In this document: piece by piece, positions 1 through 7,419 of the stretch
Layout of the letters: every line of letters starts with the position of its first letter
How positions within the stretch are numbered: position 1 is the stretch's first letter
From: Bacteroidales bacterium
GTDB taxonomy: Bacteria > Bacteroidota > Bacteroidia > Bacteroidales > UBA7960
Reading direction: 5' to 3'
Length of the DNA: 10,885 bases
Assembly (NCBI GenBank): GCA_007122505.1
Contig: SKTQ01000324.1
Span: 1-10,885, forward strand
Position numbers and translations under genes: made by a program
Notes under the pieces: model-generated
The model's database searches: none
What the model was told of the DNA's origin: nothing
Seen by the model: the letters and a program-made list of their open reading frames with translations, nothing else

Positions 1-2673
1 CCGCTGCCTGTCCCCGGATAGGTGATGATGGCAGATGCATTGGCACTGAAGTCAGATTCAACAAGCTGGATGATGCCCTCCGGCAGATTGTTAAAGTGCC
101 AGTAGTGGATCAGACCATCAGTAAAGTAGGCAGTTACTTCTGTCTCGCCCTGTAAAATGAACTCCGTTATCGGAGATGTGGTGTTTTCCACACCCTCCCA
201 GTGGCTGAAGCGGTTACCGGGCGTAGGAATTGCTTCCAGTTGAATAGGCATACCTTCGAAATAGACCCCGCTCCAGGATTGATCTCCTTCACCTGTCCTG
301 ATCGTGTTTACCCGCACACTTCCCTGGGCCGGACTGACCATATTGACATGCAGCTTTGCAGGGGGGCCAAGGTCAAATTCTTCTCTCAGATATTGACGCA
401 GGTATCCGGGACGCTCCAGGGCAAAGTTGCTCATCACATCTATTTCTGATTCCCAGTGATTCATGTCTTCGGGCATTCGCCAGCGGTGAATATGTTCGGG
501 CATTTCAGGGAGGTACATTTCGCGATAGGTCTCTAATTGTTGTACCACCACAGATTCAGAAAAGATGCTGTTAAGCAGATCTGCGAAGCGGGTCACAAAA
601 CCGGTTTGAAATGTTTCATTTTCCACCAGCCTGCGCAAAATGAGGGTTGACCATGGCGGGTTTGGCCATGAAGGGCCGTTTGGTTCCAGGGCAAAAGAAA
701 GAGTATTGTGTGCCGGACCTTCCTCAACACCTGTCACATAGTCGAAATTGAGTCCGAAACCGAAGTCCAGGTCGAAGACCTGCCAACGCCAGCGGCCGTC
801 CAGGCCGGGAGGCGCATCCGGGTTATAGGTGTCGGTATAATACCGCCAAAACTGGATATTGTTGCCCGGCCAGTCGGTGTTCATCACGTAGATCTGTGCA
901 ATCTGGTAATCCATGAAATTATCAGTATCCATCATGGTTTGCAATGTGTTGTAATTGGCCGGATCACTTACACCCGGATTGTTCAGGAAGTCAATCATAT
1001 CCCAATAGTGATGCACCCCGTCAGGATTCCCTCTTTCAAATACACCGTTCCTTTCAAGAATGGTGTAGTCCATTTCGTCGTCGAGGCCGTAATGGGTTTG
1101 TATGTATCTGTTATCCAATCTGTCGCGGATATTATGAACACCCCAGTACTCGCCGTTGATAAATACAATGGCCGGTCTGGAATACTGAATGTCAAGGTCC
1201 AGGTCCTTCAGCAGCGATTGCATGAAGGCATCTCTGAAAATCGCATCACCCCAGTCGTTACCGCTGTTTCGCAAAAGAAATCGTTTATAAAGCTGAATAT
1301 TTTTGTCAGGAAAAAGGGGGTATTCTACCCATGTGGTACCATAGTCGGACCTGGCGTACATGCGCAGGGATTTCCGGGGCCTGTTGCGGCTGGTTCCACC
1401 GTGAATGCGTGCGCCCATTTGCTGCGAAAACGCCAGGTTGCCATCGTTTTCAAAAAACTCAAAATGGACAAGACGCTCCCACTCTATACCGCGCTGGTTG
1501 TAATTGACGTGATTACCATGCACATAGATTCCGGAGTCAGCATTAAAAAAAGCCCCGGCATGTGCGTTGATGGCGATCAGCGGCATGGAATAACGTTGTG
1601 TTCCCTCTTCATGCACGAGGTAGCTGTGGGTAACCACTTCGCTTTCATGGCCAAAGGGGATGAAGGAGCGTGCACGAATGCTGTTGATCTTGAATATTTC
1701 ACCGGCCGGAGGCTGCCAGTGTTCATTGTATGGGTTACCCGGACCAATATTGTTGGTTGGTATCAGGGAAATGGTATTGGGATCGCCACTGCGGTCGGTG
1801 ATGGAAATGGGTCCGTGATAGATAGTGCTGTTCATGTCCGGAACAGACCCATCGGTGGTATAGCGGATGGTTGCCGCTGGCATTACGCCTGTGATTATGT
1901 ATTGTCCCGGCGGATATGTTTCACCGTTGAAGGTCAACACTGCATCATCCACCGGAACCCCCTGGCTGTCAGCAATCACAAATGTGACCGAATAACCCGG
2001 TTCGGAAGGATCGTCAGGATCATCGCCGTTATCAGGGTCGTAAACGCCCCATATGTCATGGAAAGTAGTGGGCCCGTAAACAGTAACTTCCCTGTTTGGA
2101 TCACCACTCCATTCGCCACCTGCCCATCCTTCATTCAAAAAATATTTATAGGCGTAATCACCGTGTGCAAGCTGGAAGGTGATCTCATAAACAGGCCCAT
2201 CATCATCTGCCTTTATCATTGCCATATCGCTGTTTGTCCCGGGTTCGGGCCAGGGTGGATCTGCCATGGTGCCGCTAATATAAACCACGTCACCGGTTTG
2301 ATAAGGTGATTCGGTCATATCAACACGGAAGGTGACCGGGAAAGATTTTGGGGCAGATCTTACCGGCCCGTTTTTCCCCAAAGGATACTCTTTGCCTGTC
2401 TCATGCAGGGTGATATGGATTTCCATGTTCTGATCAACCACCTGCACTTCTCCATGTACAGTGTGAAAACCTTCTTTTTCAACTTTATACTGGTATAAGC
2501 CGGTATGTATAGTGGACAAGTGCAGATCGAATGCTGATGTGTAAAATCCGGGTGGGTGTGAGAATGACGGTGGTTCTATTGACGGAGGCCCGGAATCGTT
2601 TCCATGCGCCGCGATGTGGGTGAACAGCGATAAATAGAGAAAGAGTAATATAGAAGCTGGTATTTTGATCATC
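1..2673 (-). CDS. Secreted CotH-kinase-like multidomain protein (3' end outside window; apparent frameshift in signal peptide)
   Basis: This is a large exported protein with a CotH fold, a protein-kinase-like fold named after the spore coat kinase CotH. The reading frame is open from 2669 to the left edge (about 890 residues seen). Residue numbers assume correction of one extra base at 2640-2643. Domains in order: signal peptide at 1-22 (MIKIPAS then a hydrophobic core); a beta-sandwich starting VTFRVDMTE at about 113-210, like starch/glycogen-binding modules; a chitobiase C-terminal-like segment with YTTDGSVPD near 270-280; the CotH core at about 350-720, with GARIHGGTSRNRPRKSLRMY near 420-439, NGEYWGVHNIRDR near 506-518 and the metal-binding-like FDLDFGFG (D634, D636); and an InlB-B/'bacterial repeat' module with HWEG near 820. 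The C-terminus, where a type IX sorting domain might lie, is not visible. It is the last gene after the DUF4956 and VTC genes. An alternative ATG lies at 2697. The family call is firm; the substrate is unknown. Confidence 0.88.
2640..2643 (-). other. Apparent +1 frameshift in a four-T run within the CotH signal peptide
   Basis: Both usable ATG codons (2697 and 2673) are in one frame, while the whole CotH body from about 2640 to base 1 is in another. The body frame is closed upstream by a TGA at 2672-2670, with no ATG, GTG or TTG before a TTG at 2519 and an ATG at 2426. Both of those would remove the signal peptide. Dropping one T from the run at 2643-2640 joins MIKIPASILLF to LYLSLFTHIAA and gives a textbook signal peptide. 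Both frames are hydrophobic here, so the shift could lie anywhere from about 2643 to 2610. It may be a sequencing or assembly error, a recent mutation, or a slippage switch. Confidence 0.8.
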
Positions 2674-2775
2674 AAATGATATATTTCATTTTTCATTATA
2701 TTTTTGATGGAAATACAATGAAAAGGTTCATAAATGCCCTGGCCATACTGGAACGCAGGAAGCAACAAAAACTAC

Positions 2776-3456
2776 CTAAGTTTCATCAAAGAAAAGGTTG
2801 ACGTACCTGACTGACGGATGCTTTTTCATATCCAGGACCAGCCGGTTGCCCAAATCTTCATTTTTCAGGAAAACATGGAATGAATATTCCATTTGTTCAT
2901 GGCCTTCTTCACCGAGAGTCTTTACATTAACGAGTTTATATTTTCTTGTAAAGTTTCTGATTACCCCGCTTGCTTCATCACCCGACACATCACCAGCATC
3001 CATGATTACCTGTAAGAGATATTCCCGTTTTCGCGACAGTCCAAAGTTGACCTGGCTGATGATCAGGAATATCAGGCTGATAAAGATGGTGCCAAAAATA
3101 GCCACAGTGTACATTTTAACCCCGGCGGCCAGTCCGATAGTCAGGGAAAAGAAGATAAACATGATGTCGGTGGCATCTTTTACGGCTGTGCGGAAGCGGA
3201 TAATCGACATGGCTCCCACCATGCCAAAAGCCCGTGCCAGGTTGTTTCCTATCACCATTATGACAATGGAGGTGATCATGGTAAGCATGATCATGGAAAT
3301 TGCAAAGGATGCAGAATAATTCAGTCCTTTATAGGTAAAACGGTAGAGCAATGAGATGGCAGTACCACAAAATAATGCCACGAGGAGGTTAAATATAACA
3401 TCCCGTAAACTTACCGACAAGGTAAATATATCTGCAAAGTCGCTTGCTATATCCAT
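2776..3456 (-). CDS. DUF4956 family membrane protein
   Basis: This inner-membrane protein of 226 residues is of usual length for DUF4956. About four hydrophobic segments fill the first part (roughly 19-38, 50-70, 98-115 and 117-136). The family signature RAFGMVGAMSIIRFRTAVKD at 75-94 lies between the second and third and is followed by a polar C-terminal domain (about 140-226) likely in the cytoplasm. The biochemical role of the family is not established. Its regular neighbours are VTC-type polyphosphate polymerase domains and CotH proteins, and both are present here. It starts 83 bases after the VTC stop and ends about 80-100 bases before the CotH start, so co-transcription is likely but not shown. 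An A-rich stretch (AAAAGAAAC) precedes the ATG. A role as membrane partner or channel for the VTC enzyme is inference. Confidence 0.93.
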   Translation of the reverse strand: MDIASDFADIFTLSVSLRDVIFNLLVALFCGTAISLLYRFTYKGLNYSASFAISMIMLTMITSIVIMVIGNNLARAFGMVGAMSIIRFRTAVKDATDIMFIFFSLTIGLAAGVKMYTVAIFGTIFISLIFLIISQVNFGLSRKREYLLQVIMDAGDVSGDEASGVIRNFTRKYKLVNVKTLGEEGHEQMEYSFHVFLKNEDLGNRLVLDMKKHPSVRYVNLFFDET

Positions 3457-3539
3457 GTTTCTTTTGCTGACTGCTGTTTATGGTTCTGAATTACTGTGTT
3501 TTTCTTACAAAAATTATAAAACTCCTTCTGAATGAGACC

Positions 3540-4283
3540 CTAATAATGTACAAAACTTTTGTTTACGTCAAAGCCGATAACATATTTGGAAAGCGCCTCA
3601 TGGCGCAGTTTAAATTCGTGCACGATGCTTTTTGCCCATCCCGGCATACTGTCATTAAAGTATTTTATTTCCATAATGAAATGGTTTTTGAACAAAAAGC
3701 GCATATCCCTTTCAGCGAACAGATCATGTATATCGGGGTAATTCTGGCTTCGGATATTTTTGTCGAAGGTTATGCGGTTACCCGGATTGAGAATTCCATG
3801 ATAAGCTTCTCTTTCATATGTAACCAATGTTGTTGGCTGGAAGGGTTTTAGTTTAAAATGGAAAAGGAAGCGCCGGGCATCTTCAAGGCTCTGGCTTAAA
3901 TCAATGCTCCTGTCTTCCACAATAAATTTTTCTATTTCACCGCTTTCCAGTAAATCCGGCAAATTTTTAAACAGTACACTTGCCCGGTGTTTTTTGATCC
4001 GGTTTTCTATTTTTCTTTTGATTTCCAGAACTACCTTTTCATTGCTATTGCATTGGTTATAGCCCCTTACCCTTAGTTTTCTGCGGTGTTTCAAACCTGC
4101 ATGTTTTTCATGGTAGTTCATCATGTCGGGGCTGTCAAAATAGATGGAGCGCACGGTATATTGCGACACACCATTTCCGTTGGCAGATGCATAGATATCA
4201 TTGCGAACGAAATGCCTGACGCGGTCTCGCAGCTCACCCATCAAATGATTGGGCACCAAATATTTTCGTTCATATCTCAGCAT
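3540..4283 (-). CDS. VTC-type polyphosphate polymerase domain protein
   Basis: The 247-residue cytoplasmic protein is essentially a bare VTC domain, the fold that in yeast Vtc4 makes polyphosphate from ATP inside a basic tunnel. Visible family blocks are LRYERKYLVP at 2-11, VRSIYFDSPD at 44-53, KHRRKLRVRGYN at 65-76 (basic tunnel strands), VVLEIKRKI at 84-92, LVTYEREAY at 153-161, FIMEIKYF at 202-209 (acidic metal ligand E205) and LSKYVIGFD at 231-239. No SPX sensor and no membrane segment are present, unlike the eukaryotic complex. The start at 4283 is chosen because the family begins with this MLRYERKY and because it lies 4 bases after the HlyD-like stop. The frame is open to 4427, but that extension overlaps the HlyD gene and has no domain character. 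The close spacing implies translational coupling with the HlyD-like gene. Polymerase activity is inferred from the family, and another triphosphate-tunnel activity is possible. Confidence 0.92.
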   Translation of the reverse strand: MLRYERKYLVPNHLMGELRDRVRHFVRNDIYASANGNGVSQYTVRSIYFDSPDMMNYHEKHAGLKHRRKLRVRGYNQCNSNEKVVLEIKRKIENRIKKHRASVLFKNLPDLLESGEIEKFIVEDRSIDLSQSLEDARRFLFHFKLKPFQPTTLVTYEREAYHGILNPGNRITFDKNIRSQNYPDIHDLFAERDMRFLFKNHFIMEIKYFNDSMPGWAKSIVHEFKLRHEALSKYVIGFDVNKSFVHY

Positions 4284-4287
4284 GAAT

Positions 4288-5370
4288 CTATTGGTTCTGA
4301 TATGCCACCCGTGTAATACGCAACAGGTAGTCTTTGATTGACAGGGTGTCGGCGGTGATACGGGCATCAACGACCATCCCGGGAAGCAATTGTCCCTGCC
4401 GGTGGTTTTCCGTTTGGATGGTGACAAATATTTTTGGGCGGCGGTTAATCATTTGTACGCTGTTATCTAACGCAATAACCTTGCCGCTTATTTTTTGGGA
4501 ACTTGTTTCGCTTTGTATCTGCACCTGCATGCCGGGTTGGATATATGCAGACTGCCATACATCAACCGGGGTGTAAACAAGCATGGCTGAAAGGTCTGCA
4601 ATGCGTATCACTTCATCCGCACGGTTGCCATACATGTCGTATTTGCGTATGATCTGTCCGTTTATTGGTGACAGCACATTCATGGCATTCATTTGTTGTT
4701 CCAGCTGTTCAATGCGCTTTTCCAGTGAGGCAATGCGTGTGCGTATCACTTCTGCTTCTTCAATTTTTTCGCCTGCTGCGATGGCTTCATAGTTTGACTG
4801 TGCGATTTCCAGTGCGTATTTTTTTACCATCATCTCATTGACGGCCATTTCATATTCCTGCTGCGAAACAAGGTCCTGTTCAAAGAGATGAATGACCCTT
4901 TGGGTGAGCAGTTCCTGGGTTGCCAGTTCCTGCCGGGCCAGGTCCACCTTGTCACGGGCAGCCTGTATGGCTTCAGGTTTGTCGCCGGTGAGAATAACTT
5001 TCAACAGGGCATATTGCTGCCTCATATCACCTTCCATTTCAATAAGCTGCATGCGCTGATCCAGCGATACGACTACGGCTATGGTGTCACCTGCCTCCAC
5101 ATGTTGGTGTTCAAAAAGCTCATGATTGAATATAAAGGAAACCATATCCCCGCGCTGAAACTCCATCAGTTTATATTGATTGATGCTTCCTGCCAAATGA
5201 TCCTCGAGTACATTGGTCAATGTGCCTCCCGTGGTTTTGTAAAGCCCCCATTCCTTTAAAGGCATAGCAATGCCTTTGCTGCGGATAGTATACGGTACTT
5301 CCACCAGCATCAACAGGAGGATGATGCCAGCCAGCAAAACGGGTATCAATATCCACGCAGTTTTTTTCAT
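4288..5370 (-). CDS. HlyD-family membrane fusion (periplasmic adaptor) protein
   Basis: The 360-residue protein has one N-terminal membrane helix (about 5-24) and a periplasmic body. Next comes the first half of a lipoyl-like domain (about 30-100, with an unusually long insertion around 55-90), then a long coiled-coil hairpin rich in E, Q, R and A (about 105-232). The second lipoyl half opens with LSPINGQIIRKYDMYGNRAD at 233-252. A beta-barrel follows at about 265-345 with the typical LLPGMVV near 328-334. Such adaptors normally link an inner-membrane ABC, MFS or RND transporter to an outer-membrane TolC-like channel. No transporter or TolC gene lies in the window; the gene instead sits 4 bases upstream of the VTC gene. 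It is the first gene of the minus-strand cluster, downstream of a terminator. It may serve the polyphosphate/CotH system or use a transporter encoded elsewhere. Confidence 0.9.
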   Translation of the reverse strand: MKKTAWILIPVLLAGIILLLMLVEVPYTIRSKGIAMPLKEWGLYKTTGGTLTNVLEDHLAGSINQYKLMEFQRGDMVSFIFNHELFEHQHVEAGDTIAVVVSLDQRMQLIEMEGDMRQQYALLKVILTGDKPEAIQAARDKVDLARQELATQELLTQRVIHLFEQDLVSQQEYEMAVNEMMVKKYALEIAQSNYEAIAAGEKIEEAEVIRTRIASLEKRIEQLEQQMNAMNVLSPINGQIIRKYDMYGNRADEVIRIADLSAMLVYTPVDVWQSAYIQPGMQVQIQSETSSQKISGKVIALDNSVQMINRRPKIFVTIQTENHRQGQLLPGMVVDARITADTLSIKDYLLRITRVAYQNQ

Positions 5371-5713
5371 GTAAACAGCGATAAAAGCGTTAACTGTTGA
5401 TTTGTATTCTTGTTATTCAATGCTATGTCCTGTTTTCAGATTAATTTTAATAGTGGCTGGTATTCAATCGCATACCGGCAGGATATCCATTTTATAGAAA
5501 GTAGATTTGAAACGTAAAAACCCAATTGGAATTGTTAGGCCCAATTGGGTAAACCATAGCAATAGGAGAAGCTATAAAGGTTCGTTGTTTCTGCAATCCT
5601 TTGCAAATATACAAAATAGCTGCTTATGTGTGAGCTATGTCCTTTAAATAGTGAGGAAAAATGCTAAATAAGCACAATTGCAGAGCGGGTTGCAAGGGTG
5701 TTCCGGTGTAAGA
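5371..5713. other. Noncoding region between metallopeptidase and HlyD-like genes
   Basis: This stretch of 343 bases has no convincing gene on either strand. It holds the hairpin terminator described separately. On the minus strand there is also an isolated TATATTTG at 5611-5604, which matches the Bacteroidota -7 consensus TAnnTTTG but has no clear TTTG about 20 bases upstream. That element would also have to read through the terminator to reach the HlyD-like gene. No -7 match was found between the terminator and the HlyD-like ATG, so the operon promoter is not located. Confidence 0.6.
5516..5550 (-). terminator. Intrinsic terminator after the zinc metallopeptidase gene
   Basis: Arms ACCCAATTGG (5520-5529) and CCAATTGGGT (5541-5550) pair perfectly over 10 bp with an 11-base loop. 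Read on the minus strand, the hairpin is followed directly by a T run (plus-strand A run 5516-5520). This suits termination of minus-strand transcription about 165 bases past the metallopeptidase stop and isolates that gene from the HlyD-like cluster. Each arm is also nearly self-palindromic around CCAATTGG, which would allow alternative pairing. Confidence 0.75.
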
Positions 5714-6403
5714 TCAATTCCTTCGTCCCATAAAAAGCATGATATAGTAAAGTAGCGTAGCCAGTGAAGCCAGTGCTGCAACCACATAGGTTAATGCTGC
5801 CCATTTCAGTGCGTCCTTTGCATTGCTGTACTCTTCTCCAACCGTCATGCCGGTGTTGGTTAGCCATGCCAGTGCACGCTTTGTTGCATCGAACTCTACC
5901 GGCAGAGTGATGAAACTGAAAAGTGTGGTGGCCCCAAACATGACGATACCTGCCAGCAGAATACCGGGCATGGTTTCGACAGTGAGAATACCAATTAAAA
6001 GCACCCACATCATATAGCGTGAACTGACACTGATTACAGGAACCAGTGCCGACCGCATTTTCAAAAACGAATACGCCCGGGCGTGTTGCACGGCATGACC
6101 GCATTCGTGGGCTGCCACAGCCGCAGCGGCTATGGAACGGCCGTTATATACCTCAGGACTTAAATTAACGGTACGATTTACCGGGTTATAATGGTCGGTC
6201 AAACGTCCGGGAGTCGATATTATACGTACATTTTCCACTCCACTTTCACGCAACATTTTCTCGGCAATTTCCCTGCCCGACAAACCACTGCGTAAACGCA
6301 TGCGTGAATACTTTGCGAAACGTGATTTTAGCTGATTGGATACCAGCCAGCTAAGTAATGCAAATACACCGAAGATGATCAGCATTTCCATATTCAGAAC
6401 CAT
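5714..6403 (-). CDS. YugP-family membrane zinc metallopeptidase
   Basis: The 229-residue integral membrane protein belongs to the neutral zinc metallopeptidase family (Zn_peptidase_2, type member YugP of Bacillus). It has an N-terminal membrane helix (about 5-24), then a soluble catalytic part with the zinc-binding HECGH at 99-103, where H99 and H103 are ligands and E100 is catalytic. Two more hydrophobic segments follow (about 132-168). A conserved LPVEFDATKRAL at 167-178 has E170 as the likely third ligand, and a C-terminal helix lies at about 200-224 before MGRRN. The length is normal and all catalytic residues are intact. Physiological substrates of the family are not known. The gene is divergent from surE, with 242 bases between them, and stands alone, ended by the hairpin near 5520-5550. 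The first ATG is used; M5 and M7 are possible alternatives. Confidence 0.93.
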   Translation of the reverse strand: MVLNMEMLIIFGVFALLSWLVSNQLKSRFAKYSRMRLRSGLSGREIAEKMLRESGVENVRIISTPGRLTDHYNPVNRTVNLSPEVYNGRSIAAAAVAAHECGHAVQHARAYSFLKMRSALVPVISVSSRYMMWVLLIGILTVETMPGILLAGIVMFGATTLFSFITLPVEFDATKRALAWLTNTGMTVGEEYSNAKDALKWAALTYVVAALASLATLLYYIMLFMGRRN

Positions 6404-6571
6404 AATAATCTGTCTTTTAAGTTTGTTACTGGTTTAGCGGTAAAACACCACATGCAACGGATATGTTCATTCAGCTTGTTTTACCGGAATCCACCATTTA
6501 TCAAAAAGCAGGCCAACGCAGGTTGACTGACATTTTGACGGCCGTTAAAAAAGGTTAACCTCTCATGGTCT

Positions 6572-6579
6572 CAAAACTA
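6572..6579 (-). promoter_or_regulatory. Candidate -7 promoter element for the zinc metallopeptidase
   Basis: TAGTTTTG on the minus strand matches TAnnTTTG. It would start a transcript near 6565 with a leader of about 160 bases before the ATG at 6403. No clear TTTG -33 box is seen, so this rests on the -7 match and the mirror symmetry with the surE side. Confidence 0.4.
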
Positions 6580-6618
6580 AACAACAAACAATCTTTATGA
6601 ACTCTGACATATTCTGTT

Positions 6619-6626
6619 TAGTTTTG
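6619..6626 (+). promoter_or_regulatory. Candidate -7 promoter element for surE
   Basis: TAGTTTTG on the plus strand matches the TAnnTTTG consensus. It would start transcription near 6632, only about 14 bases before the surE ATG. The -33 region lacks an obvious TTTG. The element is the right arm of the inverted repeat spanning 6572-6626. Confidence 0.45.
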
Positions 6627-6645
6627 TGGTGGAAAAAAACGGACT

Positions 6646-7419
6646 ATGAAGAAACCCTTGATTTTAATAACCAATGATGACGGGGTGATGGCTCCCGGAA
6701 TACGCCATCTTGTAAAATTTATGCTGGAACTGGGTGAAGTGGTGGTGGTTGCCCCTGATAAACCACAAAGCGGTATGGGTCATGCCGTTACCATCACGTT
6801 GCCCATTCGTTTGGAAAAAATTACCGTTGACGGAGGCCATGATGAGTACAGCTGTAGCGGAACACCAGTTGACTGTGTGAAGCTGGCTGTTAACAAAGTC
6901 CTGAAGCGCAAACCTGATCTCCTCGTGTCAGGTATTAATCACGGAGCCAATTCATCCATAAGTGTCATTTACAGTGGTACCATGTCTGCGGCCATCGAGG
7001 GAGCCATGGAAAATATCCCTTCCATCGGCTTTTCCCTGCTCGACTATCGTTTTGATGCTGATTTTAACCAGGCAAAGAAATATATACAGCAGATTGCGTC
7101 CAATGTTTTGAAGCATGGTTTACCCAAGGGTATTTGTTTGAATGTTAATATCCCTGCTATAAAGGAAGAAGAGATCAAAGGGGTGAAGGTGTGCCGTCAG
7201 GCGCGAGGTAACTGGGAGGAGGAATTTGATCACCGGCAGGATCCGCGCGGCAAAGACTATTACTGGCTTACCGGACGCTTTGCCCTGCACGAAAACAGCA
7301 ACGAAACCGACGAATGGGCACTGAAAAACCAATATATATCTGTAGTGCCAACCCAATTCGATTTCACCGCTCACAATCTGATCCCGGAAATCTCAAAATG
7401 GAAGTTTGATGCTAAATAA
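6646..7419 (+). CDS. surE: 5'/3'-nucleotidase SurE
   Basis: SurE is a cytoplasmic, metal-dependent phosphatase that removes phosphate from nucleoside 5'- and 3'-monophosphates; some members also trim short polyphosphate. The protein has 257 residues, the normal length. Metal-site residues are all present: LITNDDG at 7-13 (D11, D12), S42 in PQSGMGHA and N98 in SGINHGAN. The conserved YSGTMSAAIEGA at 109-120 follows. The C-terminal part carries the dimer and tetramer arm region, with ITF-like segments ending SVVPTQFDFTAH. The ATG at 6646 gives MKKPLILITNDDG, the standard SurE N-terminus. It heads a tight plus-strand group with the small membrane protein (11-base overlap) and lpxB, and is likely driven from the promoter-like TAGTTTTG just upstream. 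Confidence 0.97.
   Translation: MKKPLILITNDDGVMAPGIRHLVKFMLELGEVVVVAPDKPQSGMGHAVTITLPIRLEKITVDGGHDEYSCSGTPVDCVKLAVNKVLKRKPDLLVSGINHGANSSISVIYSGTMSAAIEGAMENIPSIGFSLLDYRFDADFNQAKKYIQQIASNVLKHGLPKGICLNVNIPAIKEEEIKGVKVCRQARGNWEEEFDHRQDPRGKDYYWLTGRFALHENSNETDEWALKNQYISVVPTQFDFTAHNLIPEISKWKFDAK

Larger units (their letters stand above)
6572..6626. repeat. Perfect 12-bp inverted repeat between divergent genes
   Basis: CAAAACTAAACA at 6572-6583 is exactly inverted as TGTTTAGTTTTG at 6615-6626, with a 31-base A/T-rich spacer centred at 6599. The match stops abruptly on both sides. Each arm contains TAGTTTTG reading outward, a match to the Bacteroidota -7 consensus, so the repeat may be two mirrored promoters, a regulator binding site, or both. 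No T run follows either arm, so a terminator is unlikely. Confidence 0.75.

Noticed and set aside
708..2309. Long plus-strand open frame of 533 codons
   Set aside because: It lies wholly antisense to the CotH gene. Its translation is rich in V, I, H and C without any domain, while the minus strand reads as clear CotH family sequence.
2665..2677. Near-palindrome TTTGATCATCAAA at the CotH start region
   Set aside because: It is short, A/T rich, and overlaps coding sequence MIK. No second copy or promoter context makes it convincing as an operator.
2798..3319. Plus-strand open frame of 173 codons
   Set aside because: It is antisense to the DUF4956 gene, which has the full family signature. The plus-strand product has no recognisable features.
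4284..4427. N-terminal extension of the VTC gene up to an upstream start at 4427
   Set aside because: It overlaps the end of the HlyD-like gene, its translation is proline/cysteine rich without family similarity, and the VTC domain begins exactly at MLRYERKY (4283).
5604..5611. TATATTTG on the minus strand as a promoter of the HlyD-like gene
   Set aside because: It matches the -7 consensus but lacks a -33 box and lies upstream of a strong terminator, so it is not given as a separate feature.
5664..6104. Minus-strand open frame of 146 codons overlapping the zinc metallopeptidase gene
   Set aside because: It is an out-of-frame shadow of the same strand with cysteine- and histidine-rich content. 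The metallopeptidase frame shows HECGH and a complete family pattern.
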